Origin: CAZSRX01 sp964609675 [NCBI: uncultured Bacteroidota bacterium]
GTDB lineage: Bacteria > CLD3 > SB21
Assembly: GCA_964609675.1 (NCBI GenBank)
Contig: CAZSRX010000022.1
Coordinates: 1 to 64,000, forward strand
Direction of reading: 5' to 3'
Length of the DNA stretch: 64,000 nucleotides
Shown one piece after another: positions 53,726 to 62,500 of the stretch (its first letter is position 1; each line of letters begins with the position of its first letter). The position numbers and the translations under genes were made by a program. The notes below the pieces were generated by a model. That model had not been told where the DNA came from. It worked only from the letters and a program-made list of their open reading frames with translations, and ran no database searches.

Positions 53726-54682
53726 TTAATCCGGGCGGGTATATTTTGGAAAATAATTTTTGGCATATAGCCGGTCAAACCACCGGTTGACCCAGTAATA
53801 GAGCGCGATACAAAGCGCCAGACCGCCGATCACGTCAATCACATAATGATAAAAACAATACATTGTGGAAAAAATCAGCCCGGTGACAAACGGCAGGATA
53901 ATCCAGAATACAACCCGTTTAAGGCGGTAGGCGTACATAAGCGTCATGAACGATATGGCGACATGCGAACTCGGGAAGGCGGCGCCGGGGGTTTCGGCGT
54001 TTTCGTAAATCCAGTTCATCGTGTGTACAAACCAGCCCCCGTCAAGAAACCGGCCTTCGCGCAACGGAATCGGACCCGCCGCCGGTATAAAAATATACAG
54101 CAGATAACACACATAAAACGCCACCGATATGCCAAACAGGATACGCATATAATCGCCATTACCCTGGACATACAGCACGATGCCAAGGAACAGCGGTATA
54201 AAATAATACGAAAAATAGCACAGATGCATCAACTCGTTGAAATAATAAGTATTCAGCCGGTCGTACAGCCAGATATTCGGATTCGTGCCGAACATGGCTC
54301 GATCAATGCCTGCAAAAAAATCATCCCAGTATCCCTGAAACACCATTTGATTGAGCAATCCGGACGTGATATAAAAAAAGGTAAACAGAAAGACCGGATA
54401 CCAGTGATGGATCATCCGCAGCGGAAACCAGCGGTGGCCTGACAGGAAACGGAGTATAAAAAAAACCAGCGCAATAATGCCGATTTGCTTCCAGAAAATC
54501 GTTTTCCATTCCGGCTGGTGTTCGTGAAAAATCAGAATCGACACGCTGACTAAAATAAGATAGACCACCATGGCCCAGTCAATCGGATTGGCATATCGCG
54601 TGGTGATGCGGATTTGTTTACGGATAAACCGCGTGAAAAAATTACCAGCTTTTGTCGGGGGGTTGCTGTTATGGATATCCAT
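53726..54682 (-). CDS. PAP2-family phosphatase/phosphotransferase, possibly sphingolipid head-group enzyme
   Basis: A 318-residue integral membrane protein with about six helices and the PAP2 motifs: AAGPIPLREGRF near 195, PGAAFPSSHVAISFM near 236-250 and YCFYHYVIDVIGG near 280-292 (His and Asp). The spacing and the GAAFPSSHVA region resemble the Aur1/Ipt1-like subgroup, whose fungal members attach head groups to ceramide. The flanking SDR gene and the acyltransferase gene point the same way. A plain lipid phosphatase is the alternative. Confidence 0.85.
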   Translation of the reverse strand: MDIHNSNPPTKAGNFFTRFIRKQIRITTRYANPIDWAMVVYLILVSVSILIFHEHQPEWKTIFWKQIGIIALVFFILRFLSGHRWFPLRMIHHWYPVFLFTFFYITSGLLNQMVFQGYWDDFFAGIDRAMFGTNPNIWLYDRLNTYYFNELMHLCYFSYYFIPLFLGIVLYVQGNGDYMRILFGISVAFYVCYLLYIFIPAAGPIPLREGRFLDGGWFVHTMNWIYENAETPGAAFPSSHVAISFMTLMYAYRLKRVVFWIILPFVTGLIFSTMYCFYHYVIDVIGGLALCIALYYWVNRWFDRLYAKNYFPKYTRPD

Positions 54683-54691
54683 GGGCTATGC

Positions 54692-55672
54692 TCACAACCA
54701 TTGATGTTTTTTGTACCAGTCATAGGTTTCACGGCAGCCGCGTTCAAACGGATACTGGCTGGTAAATCCCAGTTCGTTTCTTATTTTTTCCGAGGAGCAG
54801 GTCCAGGCGGTTTGCTTGAGTTCGATGATTTTCTGCCGGTTCAGCAACGCCGGTTTTTTGGAAAACGCCGCCAGCCCTTCGGCCATCAGCGCCAGCAGCG
54901 AAACCTTCCAGCGGGGCACGAACAATGGAATGGTCCAGGTCCCGACCGTCTGCTGAATGATAGCGCTGATCTGTTTCCAGGAATAGACCTGGCCGTCGTC
55001 CACAAAATACGTCTGTCCGGCGCTTTGCGGGGATTCGGCCGCGAGAATCAGGGCGTTTACAAGATCCTTAACGTAAACTATGGACAAATACTGTTCCCGC
55101 AAGCCGATTTTCGGGTTGAGATGCCGTGTAATCAACTGAAAGTAGAAAAAGATATCTTTTTCGCGCGGGCCGTACACCGCCGGCGGTCGTATGACGGTAA
55201 CCGGTAAATGGCGCATGTATTCCTGCGCGTAGCGTTCGCCTTCCAGCTTGCTCTTGCCGTAATACGTCAGCGGATTCACCGGATCGCTTTCAACGCGGGG
55301 TTTACCCGGAAGGGACGGGCCGGCTGCCGCCAGACTGCTGACATGAACGATTTTCCTGATATGCGGAACCTGCTCCCGACAGACTTCGTAAAGAATCCGG
55401 CTGGCATCGGCATTAACCTGATAATAAACGGATTCCTTTTTGGCTTTGGTAATACCGCCGACATGAAAAATATAATCAGCGCCCTTTACCGCCTGATTCA
55501 TGGACTCGCGGTCGCTGATATCGGCGTTAACGTATTCGACGGCCAGGCCATCCAGCCAGGTACGGTCGCTGGTAGGACGCACCGTGCAACGAACGGTATA
55601 GCCCTTCTGTATCAGCGCTTCCGCAAGGTGACTGCCTACAAATCCGGTTGCCCCGGTGATTAACGCAATCAT
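54692..55672 (-). CDS. Extended SDR/NAD-dependent epimerase family protein
   Basis: The 326-residue protein begins ALITGATGFVGSHLAEAL (Rossmann GxxGxxG), has NADISDRESMN, IFHVGGITKAKKESVYYQVN, HVSSLAAAGPS and the catalytic YYGKSKLEGERYAQ (Tyr-x3-Lys). Reductases of this type (CerR) act on 3-keto-sphingoid compounds in bacterial sphingolipid synthesis; sugar epimerases and 3-beta-HSD-like enzymes share the pattern. It lies between the acyltransferase and PAP2 genes with gaps of 17 and 9 bp. Confidence 0.9.
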   Translation of the reverse strand: MIALITGATGFVGSHLAEALIQKGYTVRCTVRPTSDRTWLDGLAVEYVNADISDRESMNQAVKGADYIFHVGGITKAKKESVYYQVNADASRILYEVCREQVPHIRKIVHVSSLAAAGPSLPGKPRVESDPVNPLTYYGKSKLEGERYAQEYMRHLPVTVIRPPAVYGPREKDIFFYFQLITRHLNPKIGLREQYLSIVYVKDLVNALILAAESPQSAGQTYFVDDGQVYSWKQISAIIQQTVGTWTIPLFVPRWKVSLLALMAEGLAAFSKKPALLNRQKIIELKQTAWTCSSEKIRNELGFTSQYPFERGCRETYDWYKKHQWL

Positions 55673-55689
55673 GTCAGCAACCTTTCCGG

Positions 55690-56817
55690 TTATCCGATGG
55701 GTTTTTCATAAATACGGTAGGTCTTGTAAATCCGCCCGCCGAGCCGCTCAATCGGACGAATGATGGCGATATTATCTTCGAGAATCCACGACATCTCCGC
55801 CCAGTTGTAACCCTTTTTCATGCCATCCACAAAATTATGATAATTCAGCGCGACATCAATACCAAGATTGCGGAATTCCTTAAGAATACCGAAAGTGACT
55901 ACGCGGATGCGCCGGATTTTACCCGGTCGCGTATGCCACAGCAGTTTCAGTAAACCGAACGGAAACAACCGGCCGTTGCGTATCTTTATCATCGCCTGAT
56001 TGATGTCAGGAATAGCCAGGGAAAAACCAATCGCCTGACCCTTGTGCTCGGCGATAAAAATGATATCCGGGTCAATGACCGGTTTCATGGTTTTCGCCAG
56101 ATGATAAAACTCATCGTCGGTCATGGGAACAAAACCCCAGTTTTTTTCCCAAGCGGAATTGTAAAGATGTTTGACAATTTCAATTTCTTCCCAGAATTTA
56201 TTTTTCCGGAAAGTTCGTATGGTGACATTACTGCGTTTCAGGATCAGTTCGGTGCTGCGGGTGAGTCGTTCCGGAACGCCTTGTTTATCGTCCACTTCAA
56301 GCGCCAATAAATCCTTAGCTTTGGTAAAGCCGTTAGCCTCAATAAGTGCGGGATAATATTTCGGGTTATAACTCATCATGATAACCGGCGGGGAATCGAA
56401 TCCGTCAACCAGCAGTCCATACTCGTCGTTGCTGGAAAAACTTGCCGGCCCCTGCATACGCGTCATCCCGCGGTTAGCTAGAAACTGCTCGGCGTTTTTA
56501 AAAAGCTCAGCCGCCGCTTCCGGGTCGTTGGCGCATTCAAACAATCCGAAAAATCCTGTCTGGTCTTCATGAAACCGGTTGTGATTATGGTTGACAATCG
56601 CCGCAATGCGACCAACCATTTCTTCACCGCGGAATGCTCCGAAAAATCCGATATCCGCATGATTAAAAAAAGGATTCTTCTTCGGATTGAGAAATTCTTT
56701 CCGTTCCATAATCAGCGGCGGTACCCAGTTAGAATCACCGGCATATATCTTCCATGGAAAACGGATAAAATCGTTAATCCGTTTTCCGTCCATAATTCTT
56801 ACCGTAATGGCGCTCAA
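55690..56817 (-). CDS. GNAT-fold acyltransferase-like protein, candidate bacterial ceramide synthase
   Basis: About 375 residues with FIRFPWKIYAGDSNWVPPL, NPFFNHADIGFFGAFRGEEMVGRIAAI, FGLFECANDPEAA and FNPKYY-like SYNPKYYPALIEANGF, ending in the helical HNFVDGMKKGYNWAEMSWILEDN. As I recall, proteins of this kind include the N-acyltransferase bCerS that makes ceramide in Caulobacter; I cannot verify the family assignment here. Start is TTG 56817 because AAGGGA lies 7 nt upstream; TTG 56832 and ATG 56793 are alternatives. It is the first gene of the six-gene operon. Confidence 0.75.
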   Translation of the reverse strand: MSAITVRIMDGKRINDFIRFPWKIYAGDSNWVPPLIMERKEFLNPKKNPFFNHADIGFFGAFRGEEMVGRIAAIVNHNHNRFHEDQTGFFGLFECANDPEAAAELFKNAEQFLANRGMTRMQGPASFSSNDEYGLLVDGFDSPPVIMMSYNPKYYPALIEANGFTKAKDLLALEVDDKQGVPERLTRSTELILKRSNVTIRTFRKNKFWEEIEIVKHLYNSAWEKNWGFVPMTDDEFYHLAKTMKPVIDPDIIFIAEHKGQAIGFSLAIPDINQAMIKIRNGRLFPFGLLKLLWHTRPGKIRRIRVVTFGILKEFRNLGIDVALNYHNFVDGMKKGYNWAEMSWILEDNIAIIRPIERLGGRIYKTYRIYEKPIG

Positions 56818-57035
56818 TGTTCGTCCCTTCAACCGTTAATATTTTAAATAAATATTAAAATAAATAAATCATTCAAATTAATCAATAAAAACAATTACCT
56901 TCTGCAACCGGCGCGTACACCGCGTTTCCGCCGCTACCGTCCGGTAAGTGTTTTCTTCCTGTAAACTCTGCGGCGATATTTTAAGAAAATCTTATTCACT
57001 TACATATTTTCAGATTTCATCAGGGAGGTATTAAA

Positions 57036-57425
57036 ATAAAACAAATCCTGCGGCTTTTATGTTGGTTATGCATTACAATACCATTCGCTGTTTACGCCGG
57101 ATGACCTGAACCGGTAACGGTAGTCAAGACAGAAAAAGGAAAAACGGTTACAATAAAAGGGGATCTTAAAAACGACGCCTTTATCGAGGATCTGAGTCTG
57201 TATGCGTACCAAATGGCACGACCAGCTTCCGCGTGGTACCTAACCTCGCTTCCTGCGTGGCCTGTGAAGCTGACCATAAATGGGACCGTCCGAAAAAAAG
57301 GCAAAACTCAGGATCCCACACGCTCCGTAGAAATGAATTCCCTAAAGAACCCTTACAATAACGTCATCGCTGTAACCGGCCCTCAAGAAGCGGTGAGCGG
57401 CGCGTTTACGCTGACGATTGACTGA
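57036..57425 (+). pseudogene. Decayed gene for a small secreted beta-rich protein
   Basis: One frame of 129 codons reads KQILRLLCWLCITIPFAVYAG, a signal peptide, then TGA at 57102-57104, then PEPVTVVKTEKGKTVTI, KGDLKNDAFIEDLS and a C terminus ending GPQEAVSGAFTLTID-TGA. GGGAGGT lies at 57023-57029 but the start position holds ATA instead of ATG. Both defects are single-base changes. A terminator follows at 57458. Some homologue with an intact start and no stop would confirm a secreted protein. The stop falls at the signal-peptide end. Confidence 0.6.
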
Positions 57426-57457
57426 AGTAATCCTTCCTGATTGATTAAATATCAAGT

Positions 57458-57485
57458 TGTCATTGTATGACAGTTTTTTTTATTT
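57458..57485 (+). terminator. Intrinsic terminator after the decayed small gene
   Basis: TGTCAT (57458-57463) and ATGACA (57467-57472) with a TGT loop, then G and eight T residues on the plus strand. It faces the plus direction, which supports that 57036-57425 was a transcribed gene, and it also lies at the end of the minus-strand kinase gene. Confidence 0.7.
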
Positions 57486-60400
57486 TTGGAGCTCGGCAAC
57501 GACTGCATTCATGTCCTGATACCGTCTTTCAGGATCTTTTTCCAGACAGCGCATAATCACCGTCTCCAGGTCGGGCGGACAGTCCGTTACGACCGTCGAA
57601 GGACGCGGCGGGGCATCCGTGAATATCGAGTGTATCAGCGCGATTTCATTATCGCCGCGGAACGGAAGCCGGCCGGTGACCATTTCATAAAGCACCACGC
57701 CGAAGGAAAACATATCGCTGCGCGCGTCGGTTGTTAAACCGCTAACCTGCTCCGGGGCTACGTATCCCAGCGTGCCGATGGCCGTACCGGTTTGGGTTAA
57801 ACCGGTCATCAGCGCCGATTTGGACAATCCGAAATCCATGATCTTCGGCACGCCGTTTTCGTCCAGCATGATATTATCGCTTTTCAGGTCGCGGTGAATA
57901 ATCCCCTTCCGGTGCATGTACGCCAGTCCTGATGCCACGGATACCGCTATGTCGCGCAGGCAACACTGTTCCATACCGGTTTGCTTTTGAATGCGCGCTT
58001 TCAGACTCCCTCCGGTAAGCCATTCCATGGCAATATATCCCGTACCCTGCCAGTAGCCTGCGGCGAATACCTTAACAATATTCGGATGATCCAGCGTCGC
58101 CAGAATCTGTGATTCCCGCTCAAACCGAACACGGATATCAGGCTCCGAGAGGGCTTTCGGGTGAATGACCTTCAGCGCCACTTCTTTGCCATTGCTCCGG
58201 TCCCGCGCGCGGTAAACGATGCCCATGGCGCCTTCGCCGAGCGGTGCCAGAATTTTATAATGCGCAATCCAATGCCTTCGACGCCATTGCTGAAAACGGT
58301 TCCAGACACTGGAACCTCTTCGGTACAAAACCGGCAATAGAATAATCAGGGTAACCGTTGCCGCCAGCCGGAACCACCAGGTTTGCCATACCGCCGGCCG
58401 GATATGAATCGGCCACTGATACTCCCGGCTGACAGCGCCGTAAATGTTTCTGGCCCGTATTCGCAGTACATACGCGCCGGGATCCAGATTGGTGTATGAA
58501 ATGTAATCGCGCTCACTCCAGTTGCGATATTCATAATCAAAACCGTCAAGGTAAAACTGATACATCAACCCGCGCCGGTACCTGAAATCGATACCGGTAA
58601 CTTCAAACGCCAGATCATTCTGGTCATACGACAAACGGCTCAGAGCGGATACGGCCAGCCATTGATCCTTCATTCTGATTTGCTCTATATAAACCGTCGG
58701 CGCGCTTGCGTCTGCTTGGTTGGGACGATGACGGTACACGGTTAATCCGGTAGGCGTTCCTAACCATAAAGCGCCTTCACGGTCGCACCGAAACGCGTTC
58801 TCATTCACGGCGTCGTCAAATAAGCCGTGATCATGGGTTATCAGCCTGAACGAATCGCCTTCCATAACTGCCAGCCCTTTAAGGGTCGCAATCCACAGCC
58901 TATGGGTAGAATCTTCGGCCAAACCGGATATGGTATTAGACGGTAAACCGTCCCGTTGCATAAAATATTTCAGCGAGTCATGAAAATATTTCACGAGCCC
59001 GTGTGTCCGCGTGGCCAGCCATAGGGCGCCGTCGGACGTTTCAAGTATGGAGGATACATAGCGGCTTTTCAACCCGCTCCGCTTGTTGAAATTTTCAATA
59101 ACCGGCGCATCCTCGGTTTTATTCTTCGCTGAAATGAAACTGACGCCGCCGGCTTCCTTCATCCGCGACGGCTGGGCGCATCCGAACCAAAGATTGCCGC
59201 GGCGATCTTCATAAATGGCCAGCACGCGTTGGCCTGCCAATCCGTGATTTAAGTTAAACACGTCCAGCTTACCGTTCTTTCCATACCGAATCACGCCGTC
59301 GACATCGGTTCCGAACCACATTTGTCCGCGGGAATCTTCAAAGATACACTGGACATCATTTAGTCTGATTTGATCCGCCATAAACCGGATGAAGCGCTTC
59401 CCGTCAAAGCGTACCAAACCCATGCCGAACGAACTGATCCATAAATTTTTATGAGAATCTTCAAAAATCGTATACAGACTGTTTGTCGGCAATCCATGTT
59501 GGGTACGGTAGGTCTGCCACCGGGCACCGTCGTAGAAGGATAAACCCTTCTCATGGCATACCGCCCAGTATCTTCCCGAATGATCCTGCAATATGGATAA
59601 CACGTTATTATCGGGAAGACCGGTATCTTCATCAAAGTGAACCGCAGGAAAATCAGTCCACTTACACAGGCCGCCCGACATGGGAGCCATCCAAACAGAG
59701 TTCTGGCGATCCTGATAAACACAGGCGATCTGGTTCTCCGGAAGCCCGTTCTCGATGGTTATACGCTGAATTTTTTCACCGTCCGCAATCAACAGGCCGT
59801 CGCCGCGTGTTGCCGCCAGAATGCGGTTCCGCCGGTCACGATACAAACCGAAGATTCTTCGGGATAAATAAACGAACCCGGAACGCGCGGTATCCACTGC
59901 ATAGCGCTCCCCTCTTACGCGCAGGAAGCCCGCGCCGTTGTTGAATGAGGCCACCCGATATTCACCGGCGCCGGTTTCAATAATTCCGGAAATACCCGCG
60001 GAATAATCGTCAAACATGCCTATCGTATCGCATTGGTTCCTCCTTATGTGATATAAAAAACCGGACATATCGCCGCACCACACGGTCCCGTCACCGGCTA
60101 TCAGCACATTATTGATGACCTTACCCGATAAAAAATATTCCCACACGGCCGAATCCGTACCGGCTTGGATATGCATGCGGCAGAGGCCTTGCTTGGTTCC
60201 AATCCACAGTCCGCCGCTGTCGGCAGCCAGCGCAAGCACGGAATTATCGTTAAGCCCATCGGCCGCTTCATAAACACGGAATTCGTAGCCGCCGAAATCA
60301 TTCCGAACCACGCGCGTGAGCCCCCCGCCCAGGGTCCCAACCCACAGGACATGGTTGCGGTCTTCAATAATCGGCCGGCAAAAGTCGTGAGCCAATCCGT

Positions 60401-60620
60401 GCTCGGAGGTGAAGTGCATAAACCGTTTTCCGTTAAACCTTACCAGCCCGCCCTGCGTGGTAAACCACATATTTCCGAGGTGATCCTGCAGCATGCCTTC
60501 TACGGAGTAGGGCGGCAGGCCGTCGGCAGCGCCGTAAACGGTTATCGGCAATTTCTGCGGATAAACCGATACCGCAAATCCGGCAACCAGTAAAAATATT
60601 GTAATGATTTTATTAAACAC
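57480..60620 (-). CDS. Propeller sensor fused to a Hanks-type Ser/Thr protein kinase
   Basis: A 1046-residue protein with signal peptide (MFNKIITIFLLVAGFAVSVYPQ), about 12 propeller repeats at 25-640 (such as VLWVGTLGGGLTRV and NLWFGCAQPSRM), a Y_Y_Y domain near 655-730, a transmembrane segment near 745-763, and a cytoplasmic kinase from about 780: GEGAMGIVYRARD near 793, VALKVIHPKAL, HRDLKSDNIMLDENG near 908 (catalytic Asp), DFGLSKS, and PEQVSGLTTDARSDMFSFGV. All kinase core residues are present. Propellers of this type normally feed histidine kinases, so this Ser/Thr kinase output is unusual. GTG start with AAGGAGG 7 nt upstream, overlapping the methyltransferase stop by 8 nt. Confidence 0.9.
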   Translation of the reverse strand: MFNKIITIFLLVAGFAVSVYPQKLPITVYGAADGLPPYSVEGMLQDHLGNMWFTTQGGLVRFNGKRFMHFTSEHGLAHDFCRPIIEDRNHVLWVGTLGGGLTRVVRNDFGGYEFRVYEAADGLNDNSVLALAADSGGLWIGTKQGLCRMHIQAGTDSAVWEYFLSGKVINNVLIAGDGTVWCGDMSGFLYHIRRNQCDTIGMFDDYSAGISGIIETGAGEYRVASFNNGAGFLRVRGERYAVDTARSGFVYLSRRIFGLYRDRRNRILAATRGDGLLIADGEKIQRITIENGLPENQIACVYQDRQNSVWMAPMSGGLCKWTDFPAVHFDEDTGLPDNNVLSILQDHSGRYWAVCHEKGLSFYDGARWQTYRTQHGLPTNSLYTIFEDSHKNLWISSFGMGLVRFDGKRFIRFMADQIRLNDVQCIFEDSRGQMWFGTDVDGVIRYGKNGKLDVFNLNHGLAGQRVLAIYEDRRGNLWFGCAQPSRMKEAGGVSFISAKNKTEDAPVIENFNKRSGLKSRYVSSILETSDGALWLATRTHGLVKYFHDSLKYFMQRDGLPSNTISGLAEDSTHRLWIATLKGLAVMEGDSFRLITHDHGLFDDAVNENAFRCDREGALWLGTPTGLTVYRHRPNQADASAPTVYIEQIRMKDQWLAVSALSRLSYDQNDLAFEVTGIDFRYRRGLMYQFYLDGFDYEYRNWSERDYISYTNLDPGAYVLRIRARNIYGAVSREYQWPIHIRPAVWQTWWFRLAATVTLIILLPVLYRRGSSVWNRFQQWRRRHWIAHYKILAPLGEGAMGIVYRARDRSNGKEVALKVIHPKALSEPDIRVRFERESQILATLDHPNIVKVFAAGYWQGTGYIAMEWLTGGSLKARIQKQTGMEQCCLRDIAVSVASGLAYMHRKGIIHRDLKSDNIMLDENGVPKIMDFGLSKSALMTGLTQTGTAIGTLGYVAPEQVSGLTTDARSDMFSFGVVLYEMVTGRLPFRGDNEIALIHSIFTDAPPRPSTVVTDCPPDLETVIMRCLEKDPERRYQDMNAVVAELQK

Positions 60621-61494
60621 GCATGCACCTCCTTATGGCCTCAATATGGTCCGGTGTGGTACCGCAGCAACCGCCCACTACGAAGAGCCGGTAATCCTCA
60701 ATCCATTTCTGGACAGTCTCGGCGTAGGCTTCCGGCGGAAGACTGAAATCAAAACCGGTATTTTTGTTTTTCTGATTCGACAATATGTTGGCGTAAGCGC
60801 CGTTCCGTCCGTCATAAATCGTGCGCATCATCCGTAGATTGCCGGCCAGAATATCCACCGTAGCGCAATTGACCATAATAACATCCGCGCCCCGGGCTTC
60901 GGCCTCCCGAACCGCTTCCGTCAGCGGTTCGCCGCTCAGTAAGGATTCCTCATCGCCGCAGACAAATCCTGCAAATACCGGCAGGCCGGTCTGTCGCGCA
61001 TATTCGAGCGCGATGACGGCTTCGCGCAGGGTGTTCATGGTTTCAATCAGAATAATATCCGCGCCGGCTTCGTAAAGATAATCGATATGCCGGTGATGTT
61101 CGGAAATTAATTCCGCGTTGGGCGGAACCCTATCCGGTACATAGCAATCCTCCACCGGCGCAACGGAACCGGCGATATACACTGCGTGTCCGGGACGGCT
61201 TTCGTCAATGGCGCGGCGCACTGCGTCGATAGCCGTACGCGTCATGGTTTTTGTCTGGGATTCCAGGCCGGTTTTTTTAAGCGTTCGTATATTCGTGCGA
61301 AAGGTATTGGCGGTAATTACGTCTGCGCCGGCCCGAATATAATCCGCATGAATATTCTTTAAAACGTTACGTCCTTCGCCGGTCAGCAGCGCCGCCGCTG
61401 ACCATAAGGGCAGGTCAATCCGTACGCCCCGCCGTTCCAGTTCAGAACCTGTGGCGCCATCCAGCAGTAAAACTTTATACCGGGTGATATCCAT
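60613..61494 (-). CDS. Homocysteine S-methyltransferase-like protein
   Basis: The 293-residue protein has LLLDGATGSELERRG near 9-23, ITANTFRTN near 60, VYIAGSVAPVEDCY, DIILIETMNTLREAVIAL, the zinc ligand Cys in VIMVNCATV near 207 and GGCCGTTPDHIEAI at the C terminus. This family transfers a methyl group from S-methylmethionine or betaine to homocysteine. Length and zinc ligands are intact. No ribosome site is seen before the ATG. It is directly upstream of the kinase gene and overlaps it, which is an odd pairing. Confidence 0.88.
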   Translation of the reverse strand: MDITRYKVLLLDGATGSELERRGVRIDLPLWSAAALLTGEGRNVLKNIHADYIRAGADVITANTFRTNIRTLKKTGLESQTKTMTRTAIDAVRRAIDESRPGHAVYIAGSVAPVEDCYVPDRVPPNAELISEHHRHIDYLYEAGADIILIETMNTLREAVIALEYARQTGLPVFAGFVCGDEESLLSGEPLTEAVREAEARGADVIMVNCATVDILAGNLRMMRTIYDGRNGAYANILSNQKNKNTGFDFSLPPEAYAETVQKWIEDYRLFVVGGCCGTTPDHIEAIRRCMRV

Positions 61495-61865
61495 AAACGC
61501 GTTGTATGATTTTCGTATGCTGTCGTTTAAGATAAATAAATTTTTTAAATTATGAAAATAATGATTTATACTGTCCGGGTACCAACCGCTTTTTTATTTA
61601 AACGCCTTTATCCCGGTTGATAAAGAATATCGCAACCGGTTCGCAGGGTTTCAGATAAAAACAATATGCCATCGAGCCCCTCAAACGCGATTCAATGCAT
61701 TAAGGGGATTGAGCCGGTTCATAAGCGTGTTGGCATTCAGTTGGACGACCAGGACTGTCCTTTGTTGAGGATGAGAATGATTCAAATGCTACGTCGGACT
61801 GTAACCTGTAATTTGAAGCGCTTTCACGAAAATTTTAAACCAGCGATAGGGCTGAGGGAATCCCA
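61495..61865. other. Intergenic region upstream of the methyltransferase gene, no gene seen
   Basis: About 370 bp between the minus-strand tmk and methyltransferase genes. It contains short GC-rich patches (AACCGGTT-like) and AT-rich stretches. An 87-codon frame on the plus strand (61666-61929) overlaps tmk and has no motif. The methyltransferase promoter should be in the half near 61495-61650. Confidence 0.4.
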
Positions 61866-62492
61866 TCATCGGAGACGATTTTCGATAATTCTCCAGATAT
61901 CCGATGCGATAGCAACGGCCGTTTGTTGACCATCCATTACAATAATGCGTTCCGGCTCGTTTTGCGCCATCGTTAAATACCCCGCACGTATGCGTTCGAA
62001 GAATGACCGCCCTTCGCTTTCCATACGGTCGCGAACGTTTTGCCCCTTGCGCCGACAGGATTCTTCCCACGTGACGTCGATGAAAAAGGTAACGTCCGGC
62101 TTCAGCCCTCCGGTTGCGATAGCGTTTGCCTGATGGATGGTGTCTAACGATATTCTGCGGCCGTAACCCTGATAGGCGGTGGTAGAATCGTAAAACCGGT
62201 CCATGATGACGATATGGTTTTTCTCCAGGGCCGGTCGAATGGCTTCCGCCACGATTTGCGCGCGTGCGGCCTCATACAGCAGCAATTCGGTAATCGCGTT
62301 CATACCGTGATTTTTTGAGGATAACAGGATGTCGCGTATCTGTTCCGAAATGGAAGTGCTGCCCGGATCGCGCCAGGACTGCACCGTATATCCGGCGTCC
62401 TTTAACCGCTGTTCCAGCCGCGCCGCCTGCGTTGTCTTGCCGCTCTGGTCAATCCCTTCGAAGGTGATGAATAGTCCCTGTTTCATAAACAT
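61866..62492 (-). CDS. tmk: Thymidylate kinase
   Basis: Makes dTDP from dTMP. The 208-residue protein has the P-loop FEGIDQSGKTTQAARLEQ near 11-28, SWRDPGSTSISEQIRDILL (the DR-like segment), IVIMDRFYDSTTAYQGYGR near 94-112 and DVTWEESCRRKGQNVRDRME. All catalytic segments are present and the length fits. Starts at 62492 (MFMKQG) or at the ATG 6 nt inside. It sits 8 bp after the mazG stop, a housekeeping nucleotide operon. Confidence 0.95.
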   Translation of the reverse strand: MFMKQGLFITFEGIDQSGKTTQAARLEQRLKDAGYTVQSWRDPGSTSISEQIRDILLSSKNHGMNAITELLLYEAARAQIVAEAIRPALEKNHIVIMDRFYDSTTAYQGYGRRISLDTIHQANAIATGGLKPDVTFFIDVTWEESCRRKGQNVRDRMESEGRSFFERIRAGYLTMAQNEPERIIVMDGQQTAVAIASDIWRIIENRLR

Positions 62493-62500
62493 CGTCCCAT

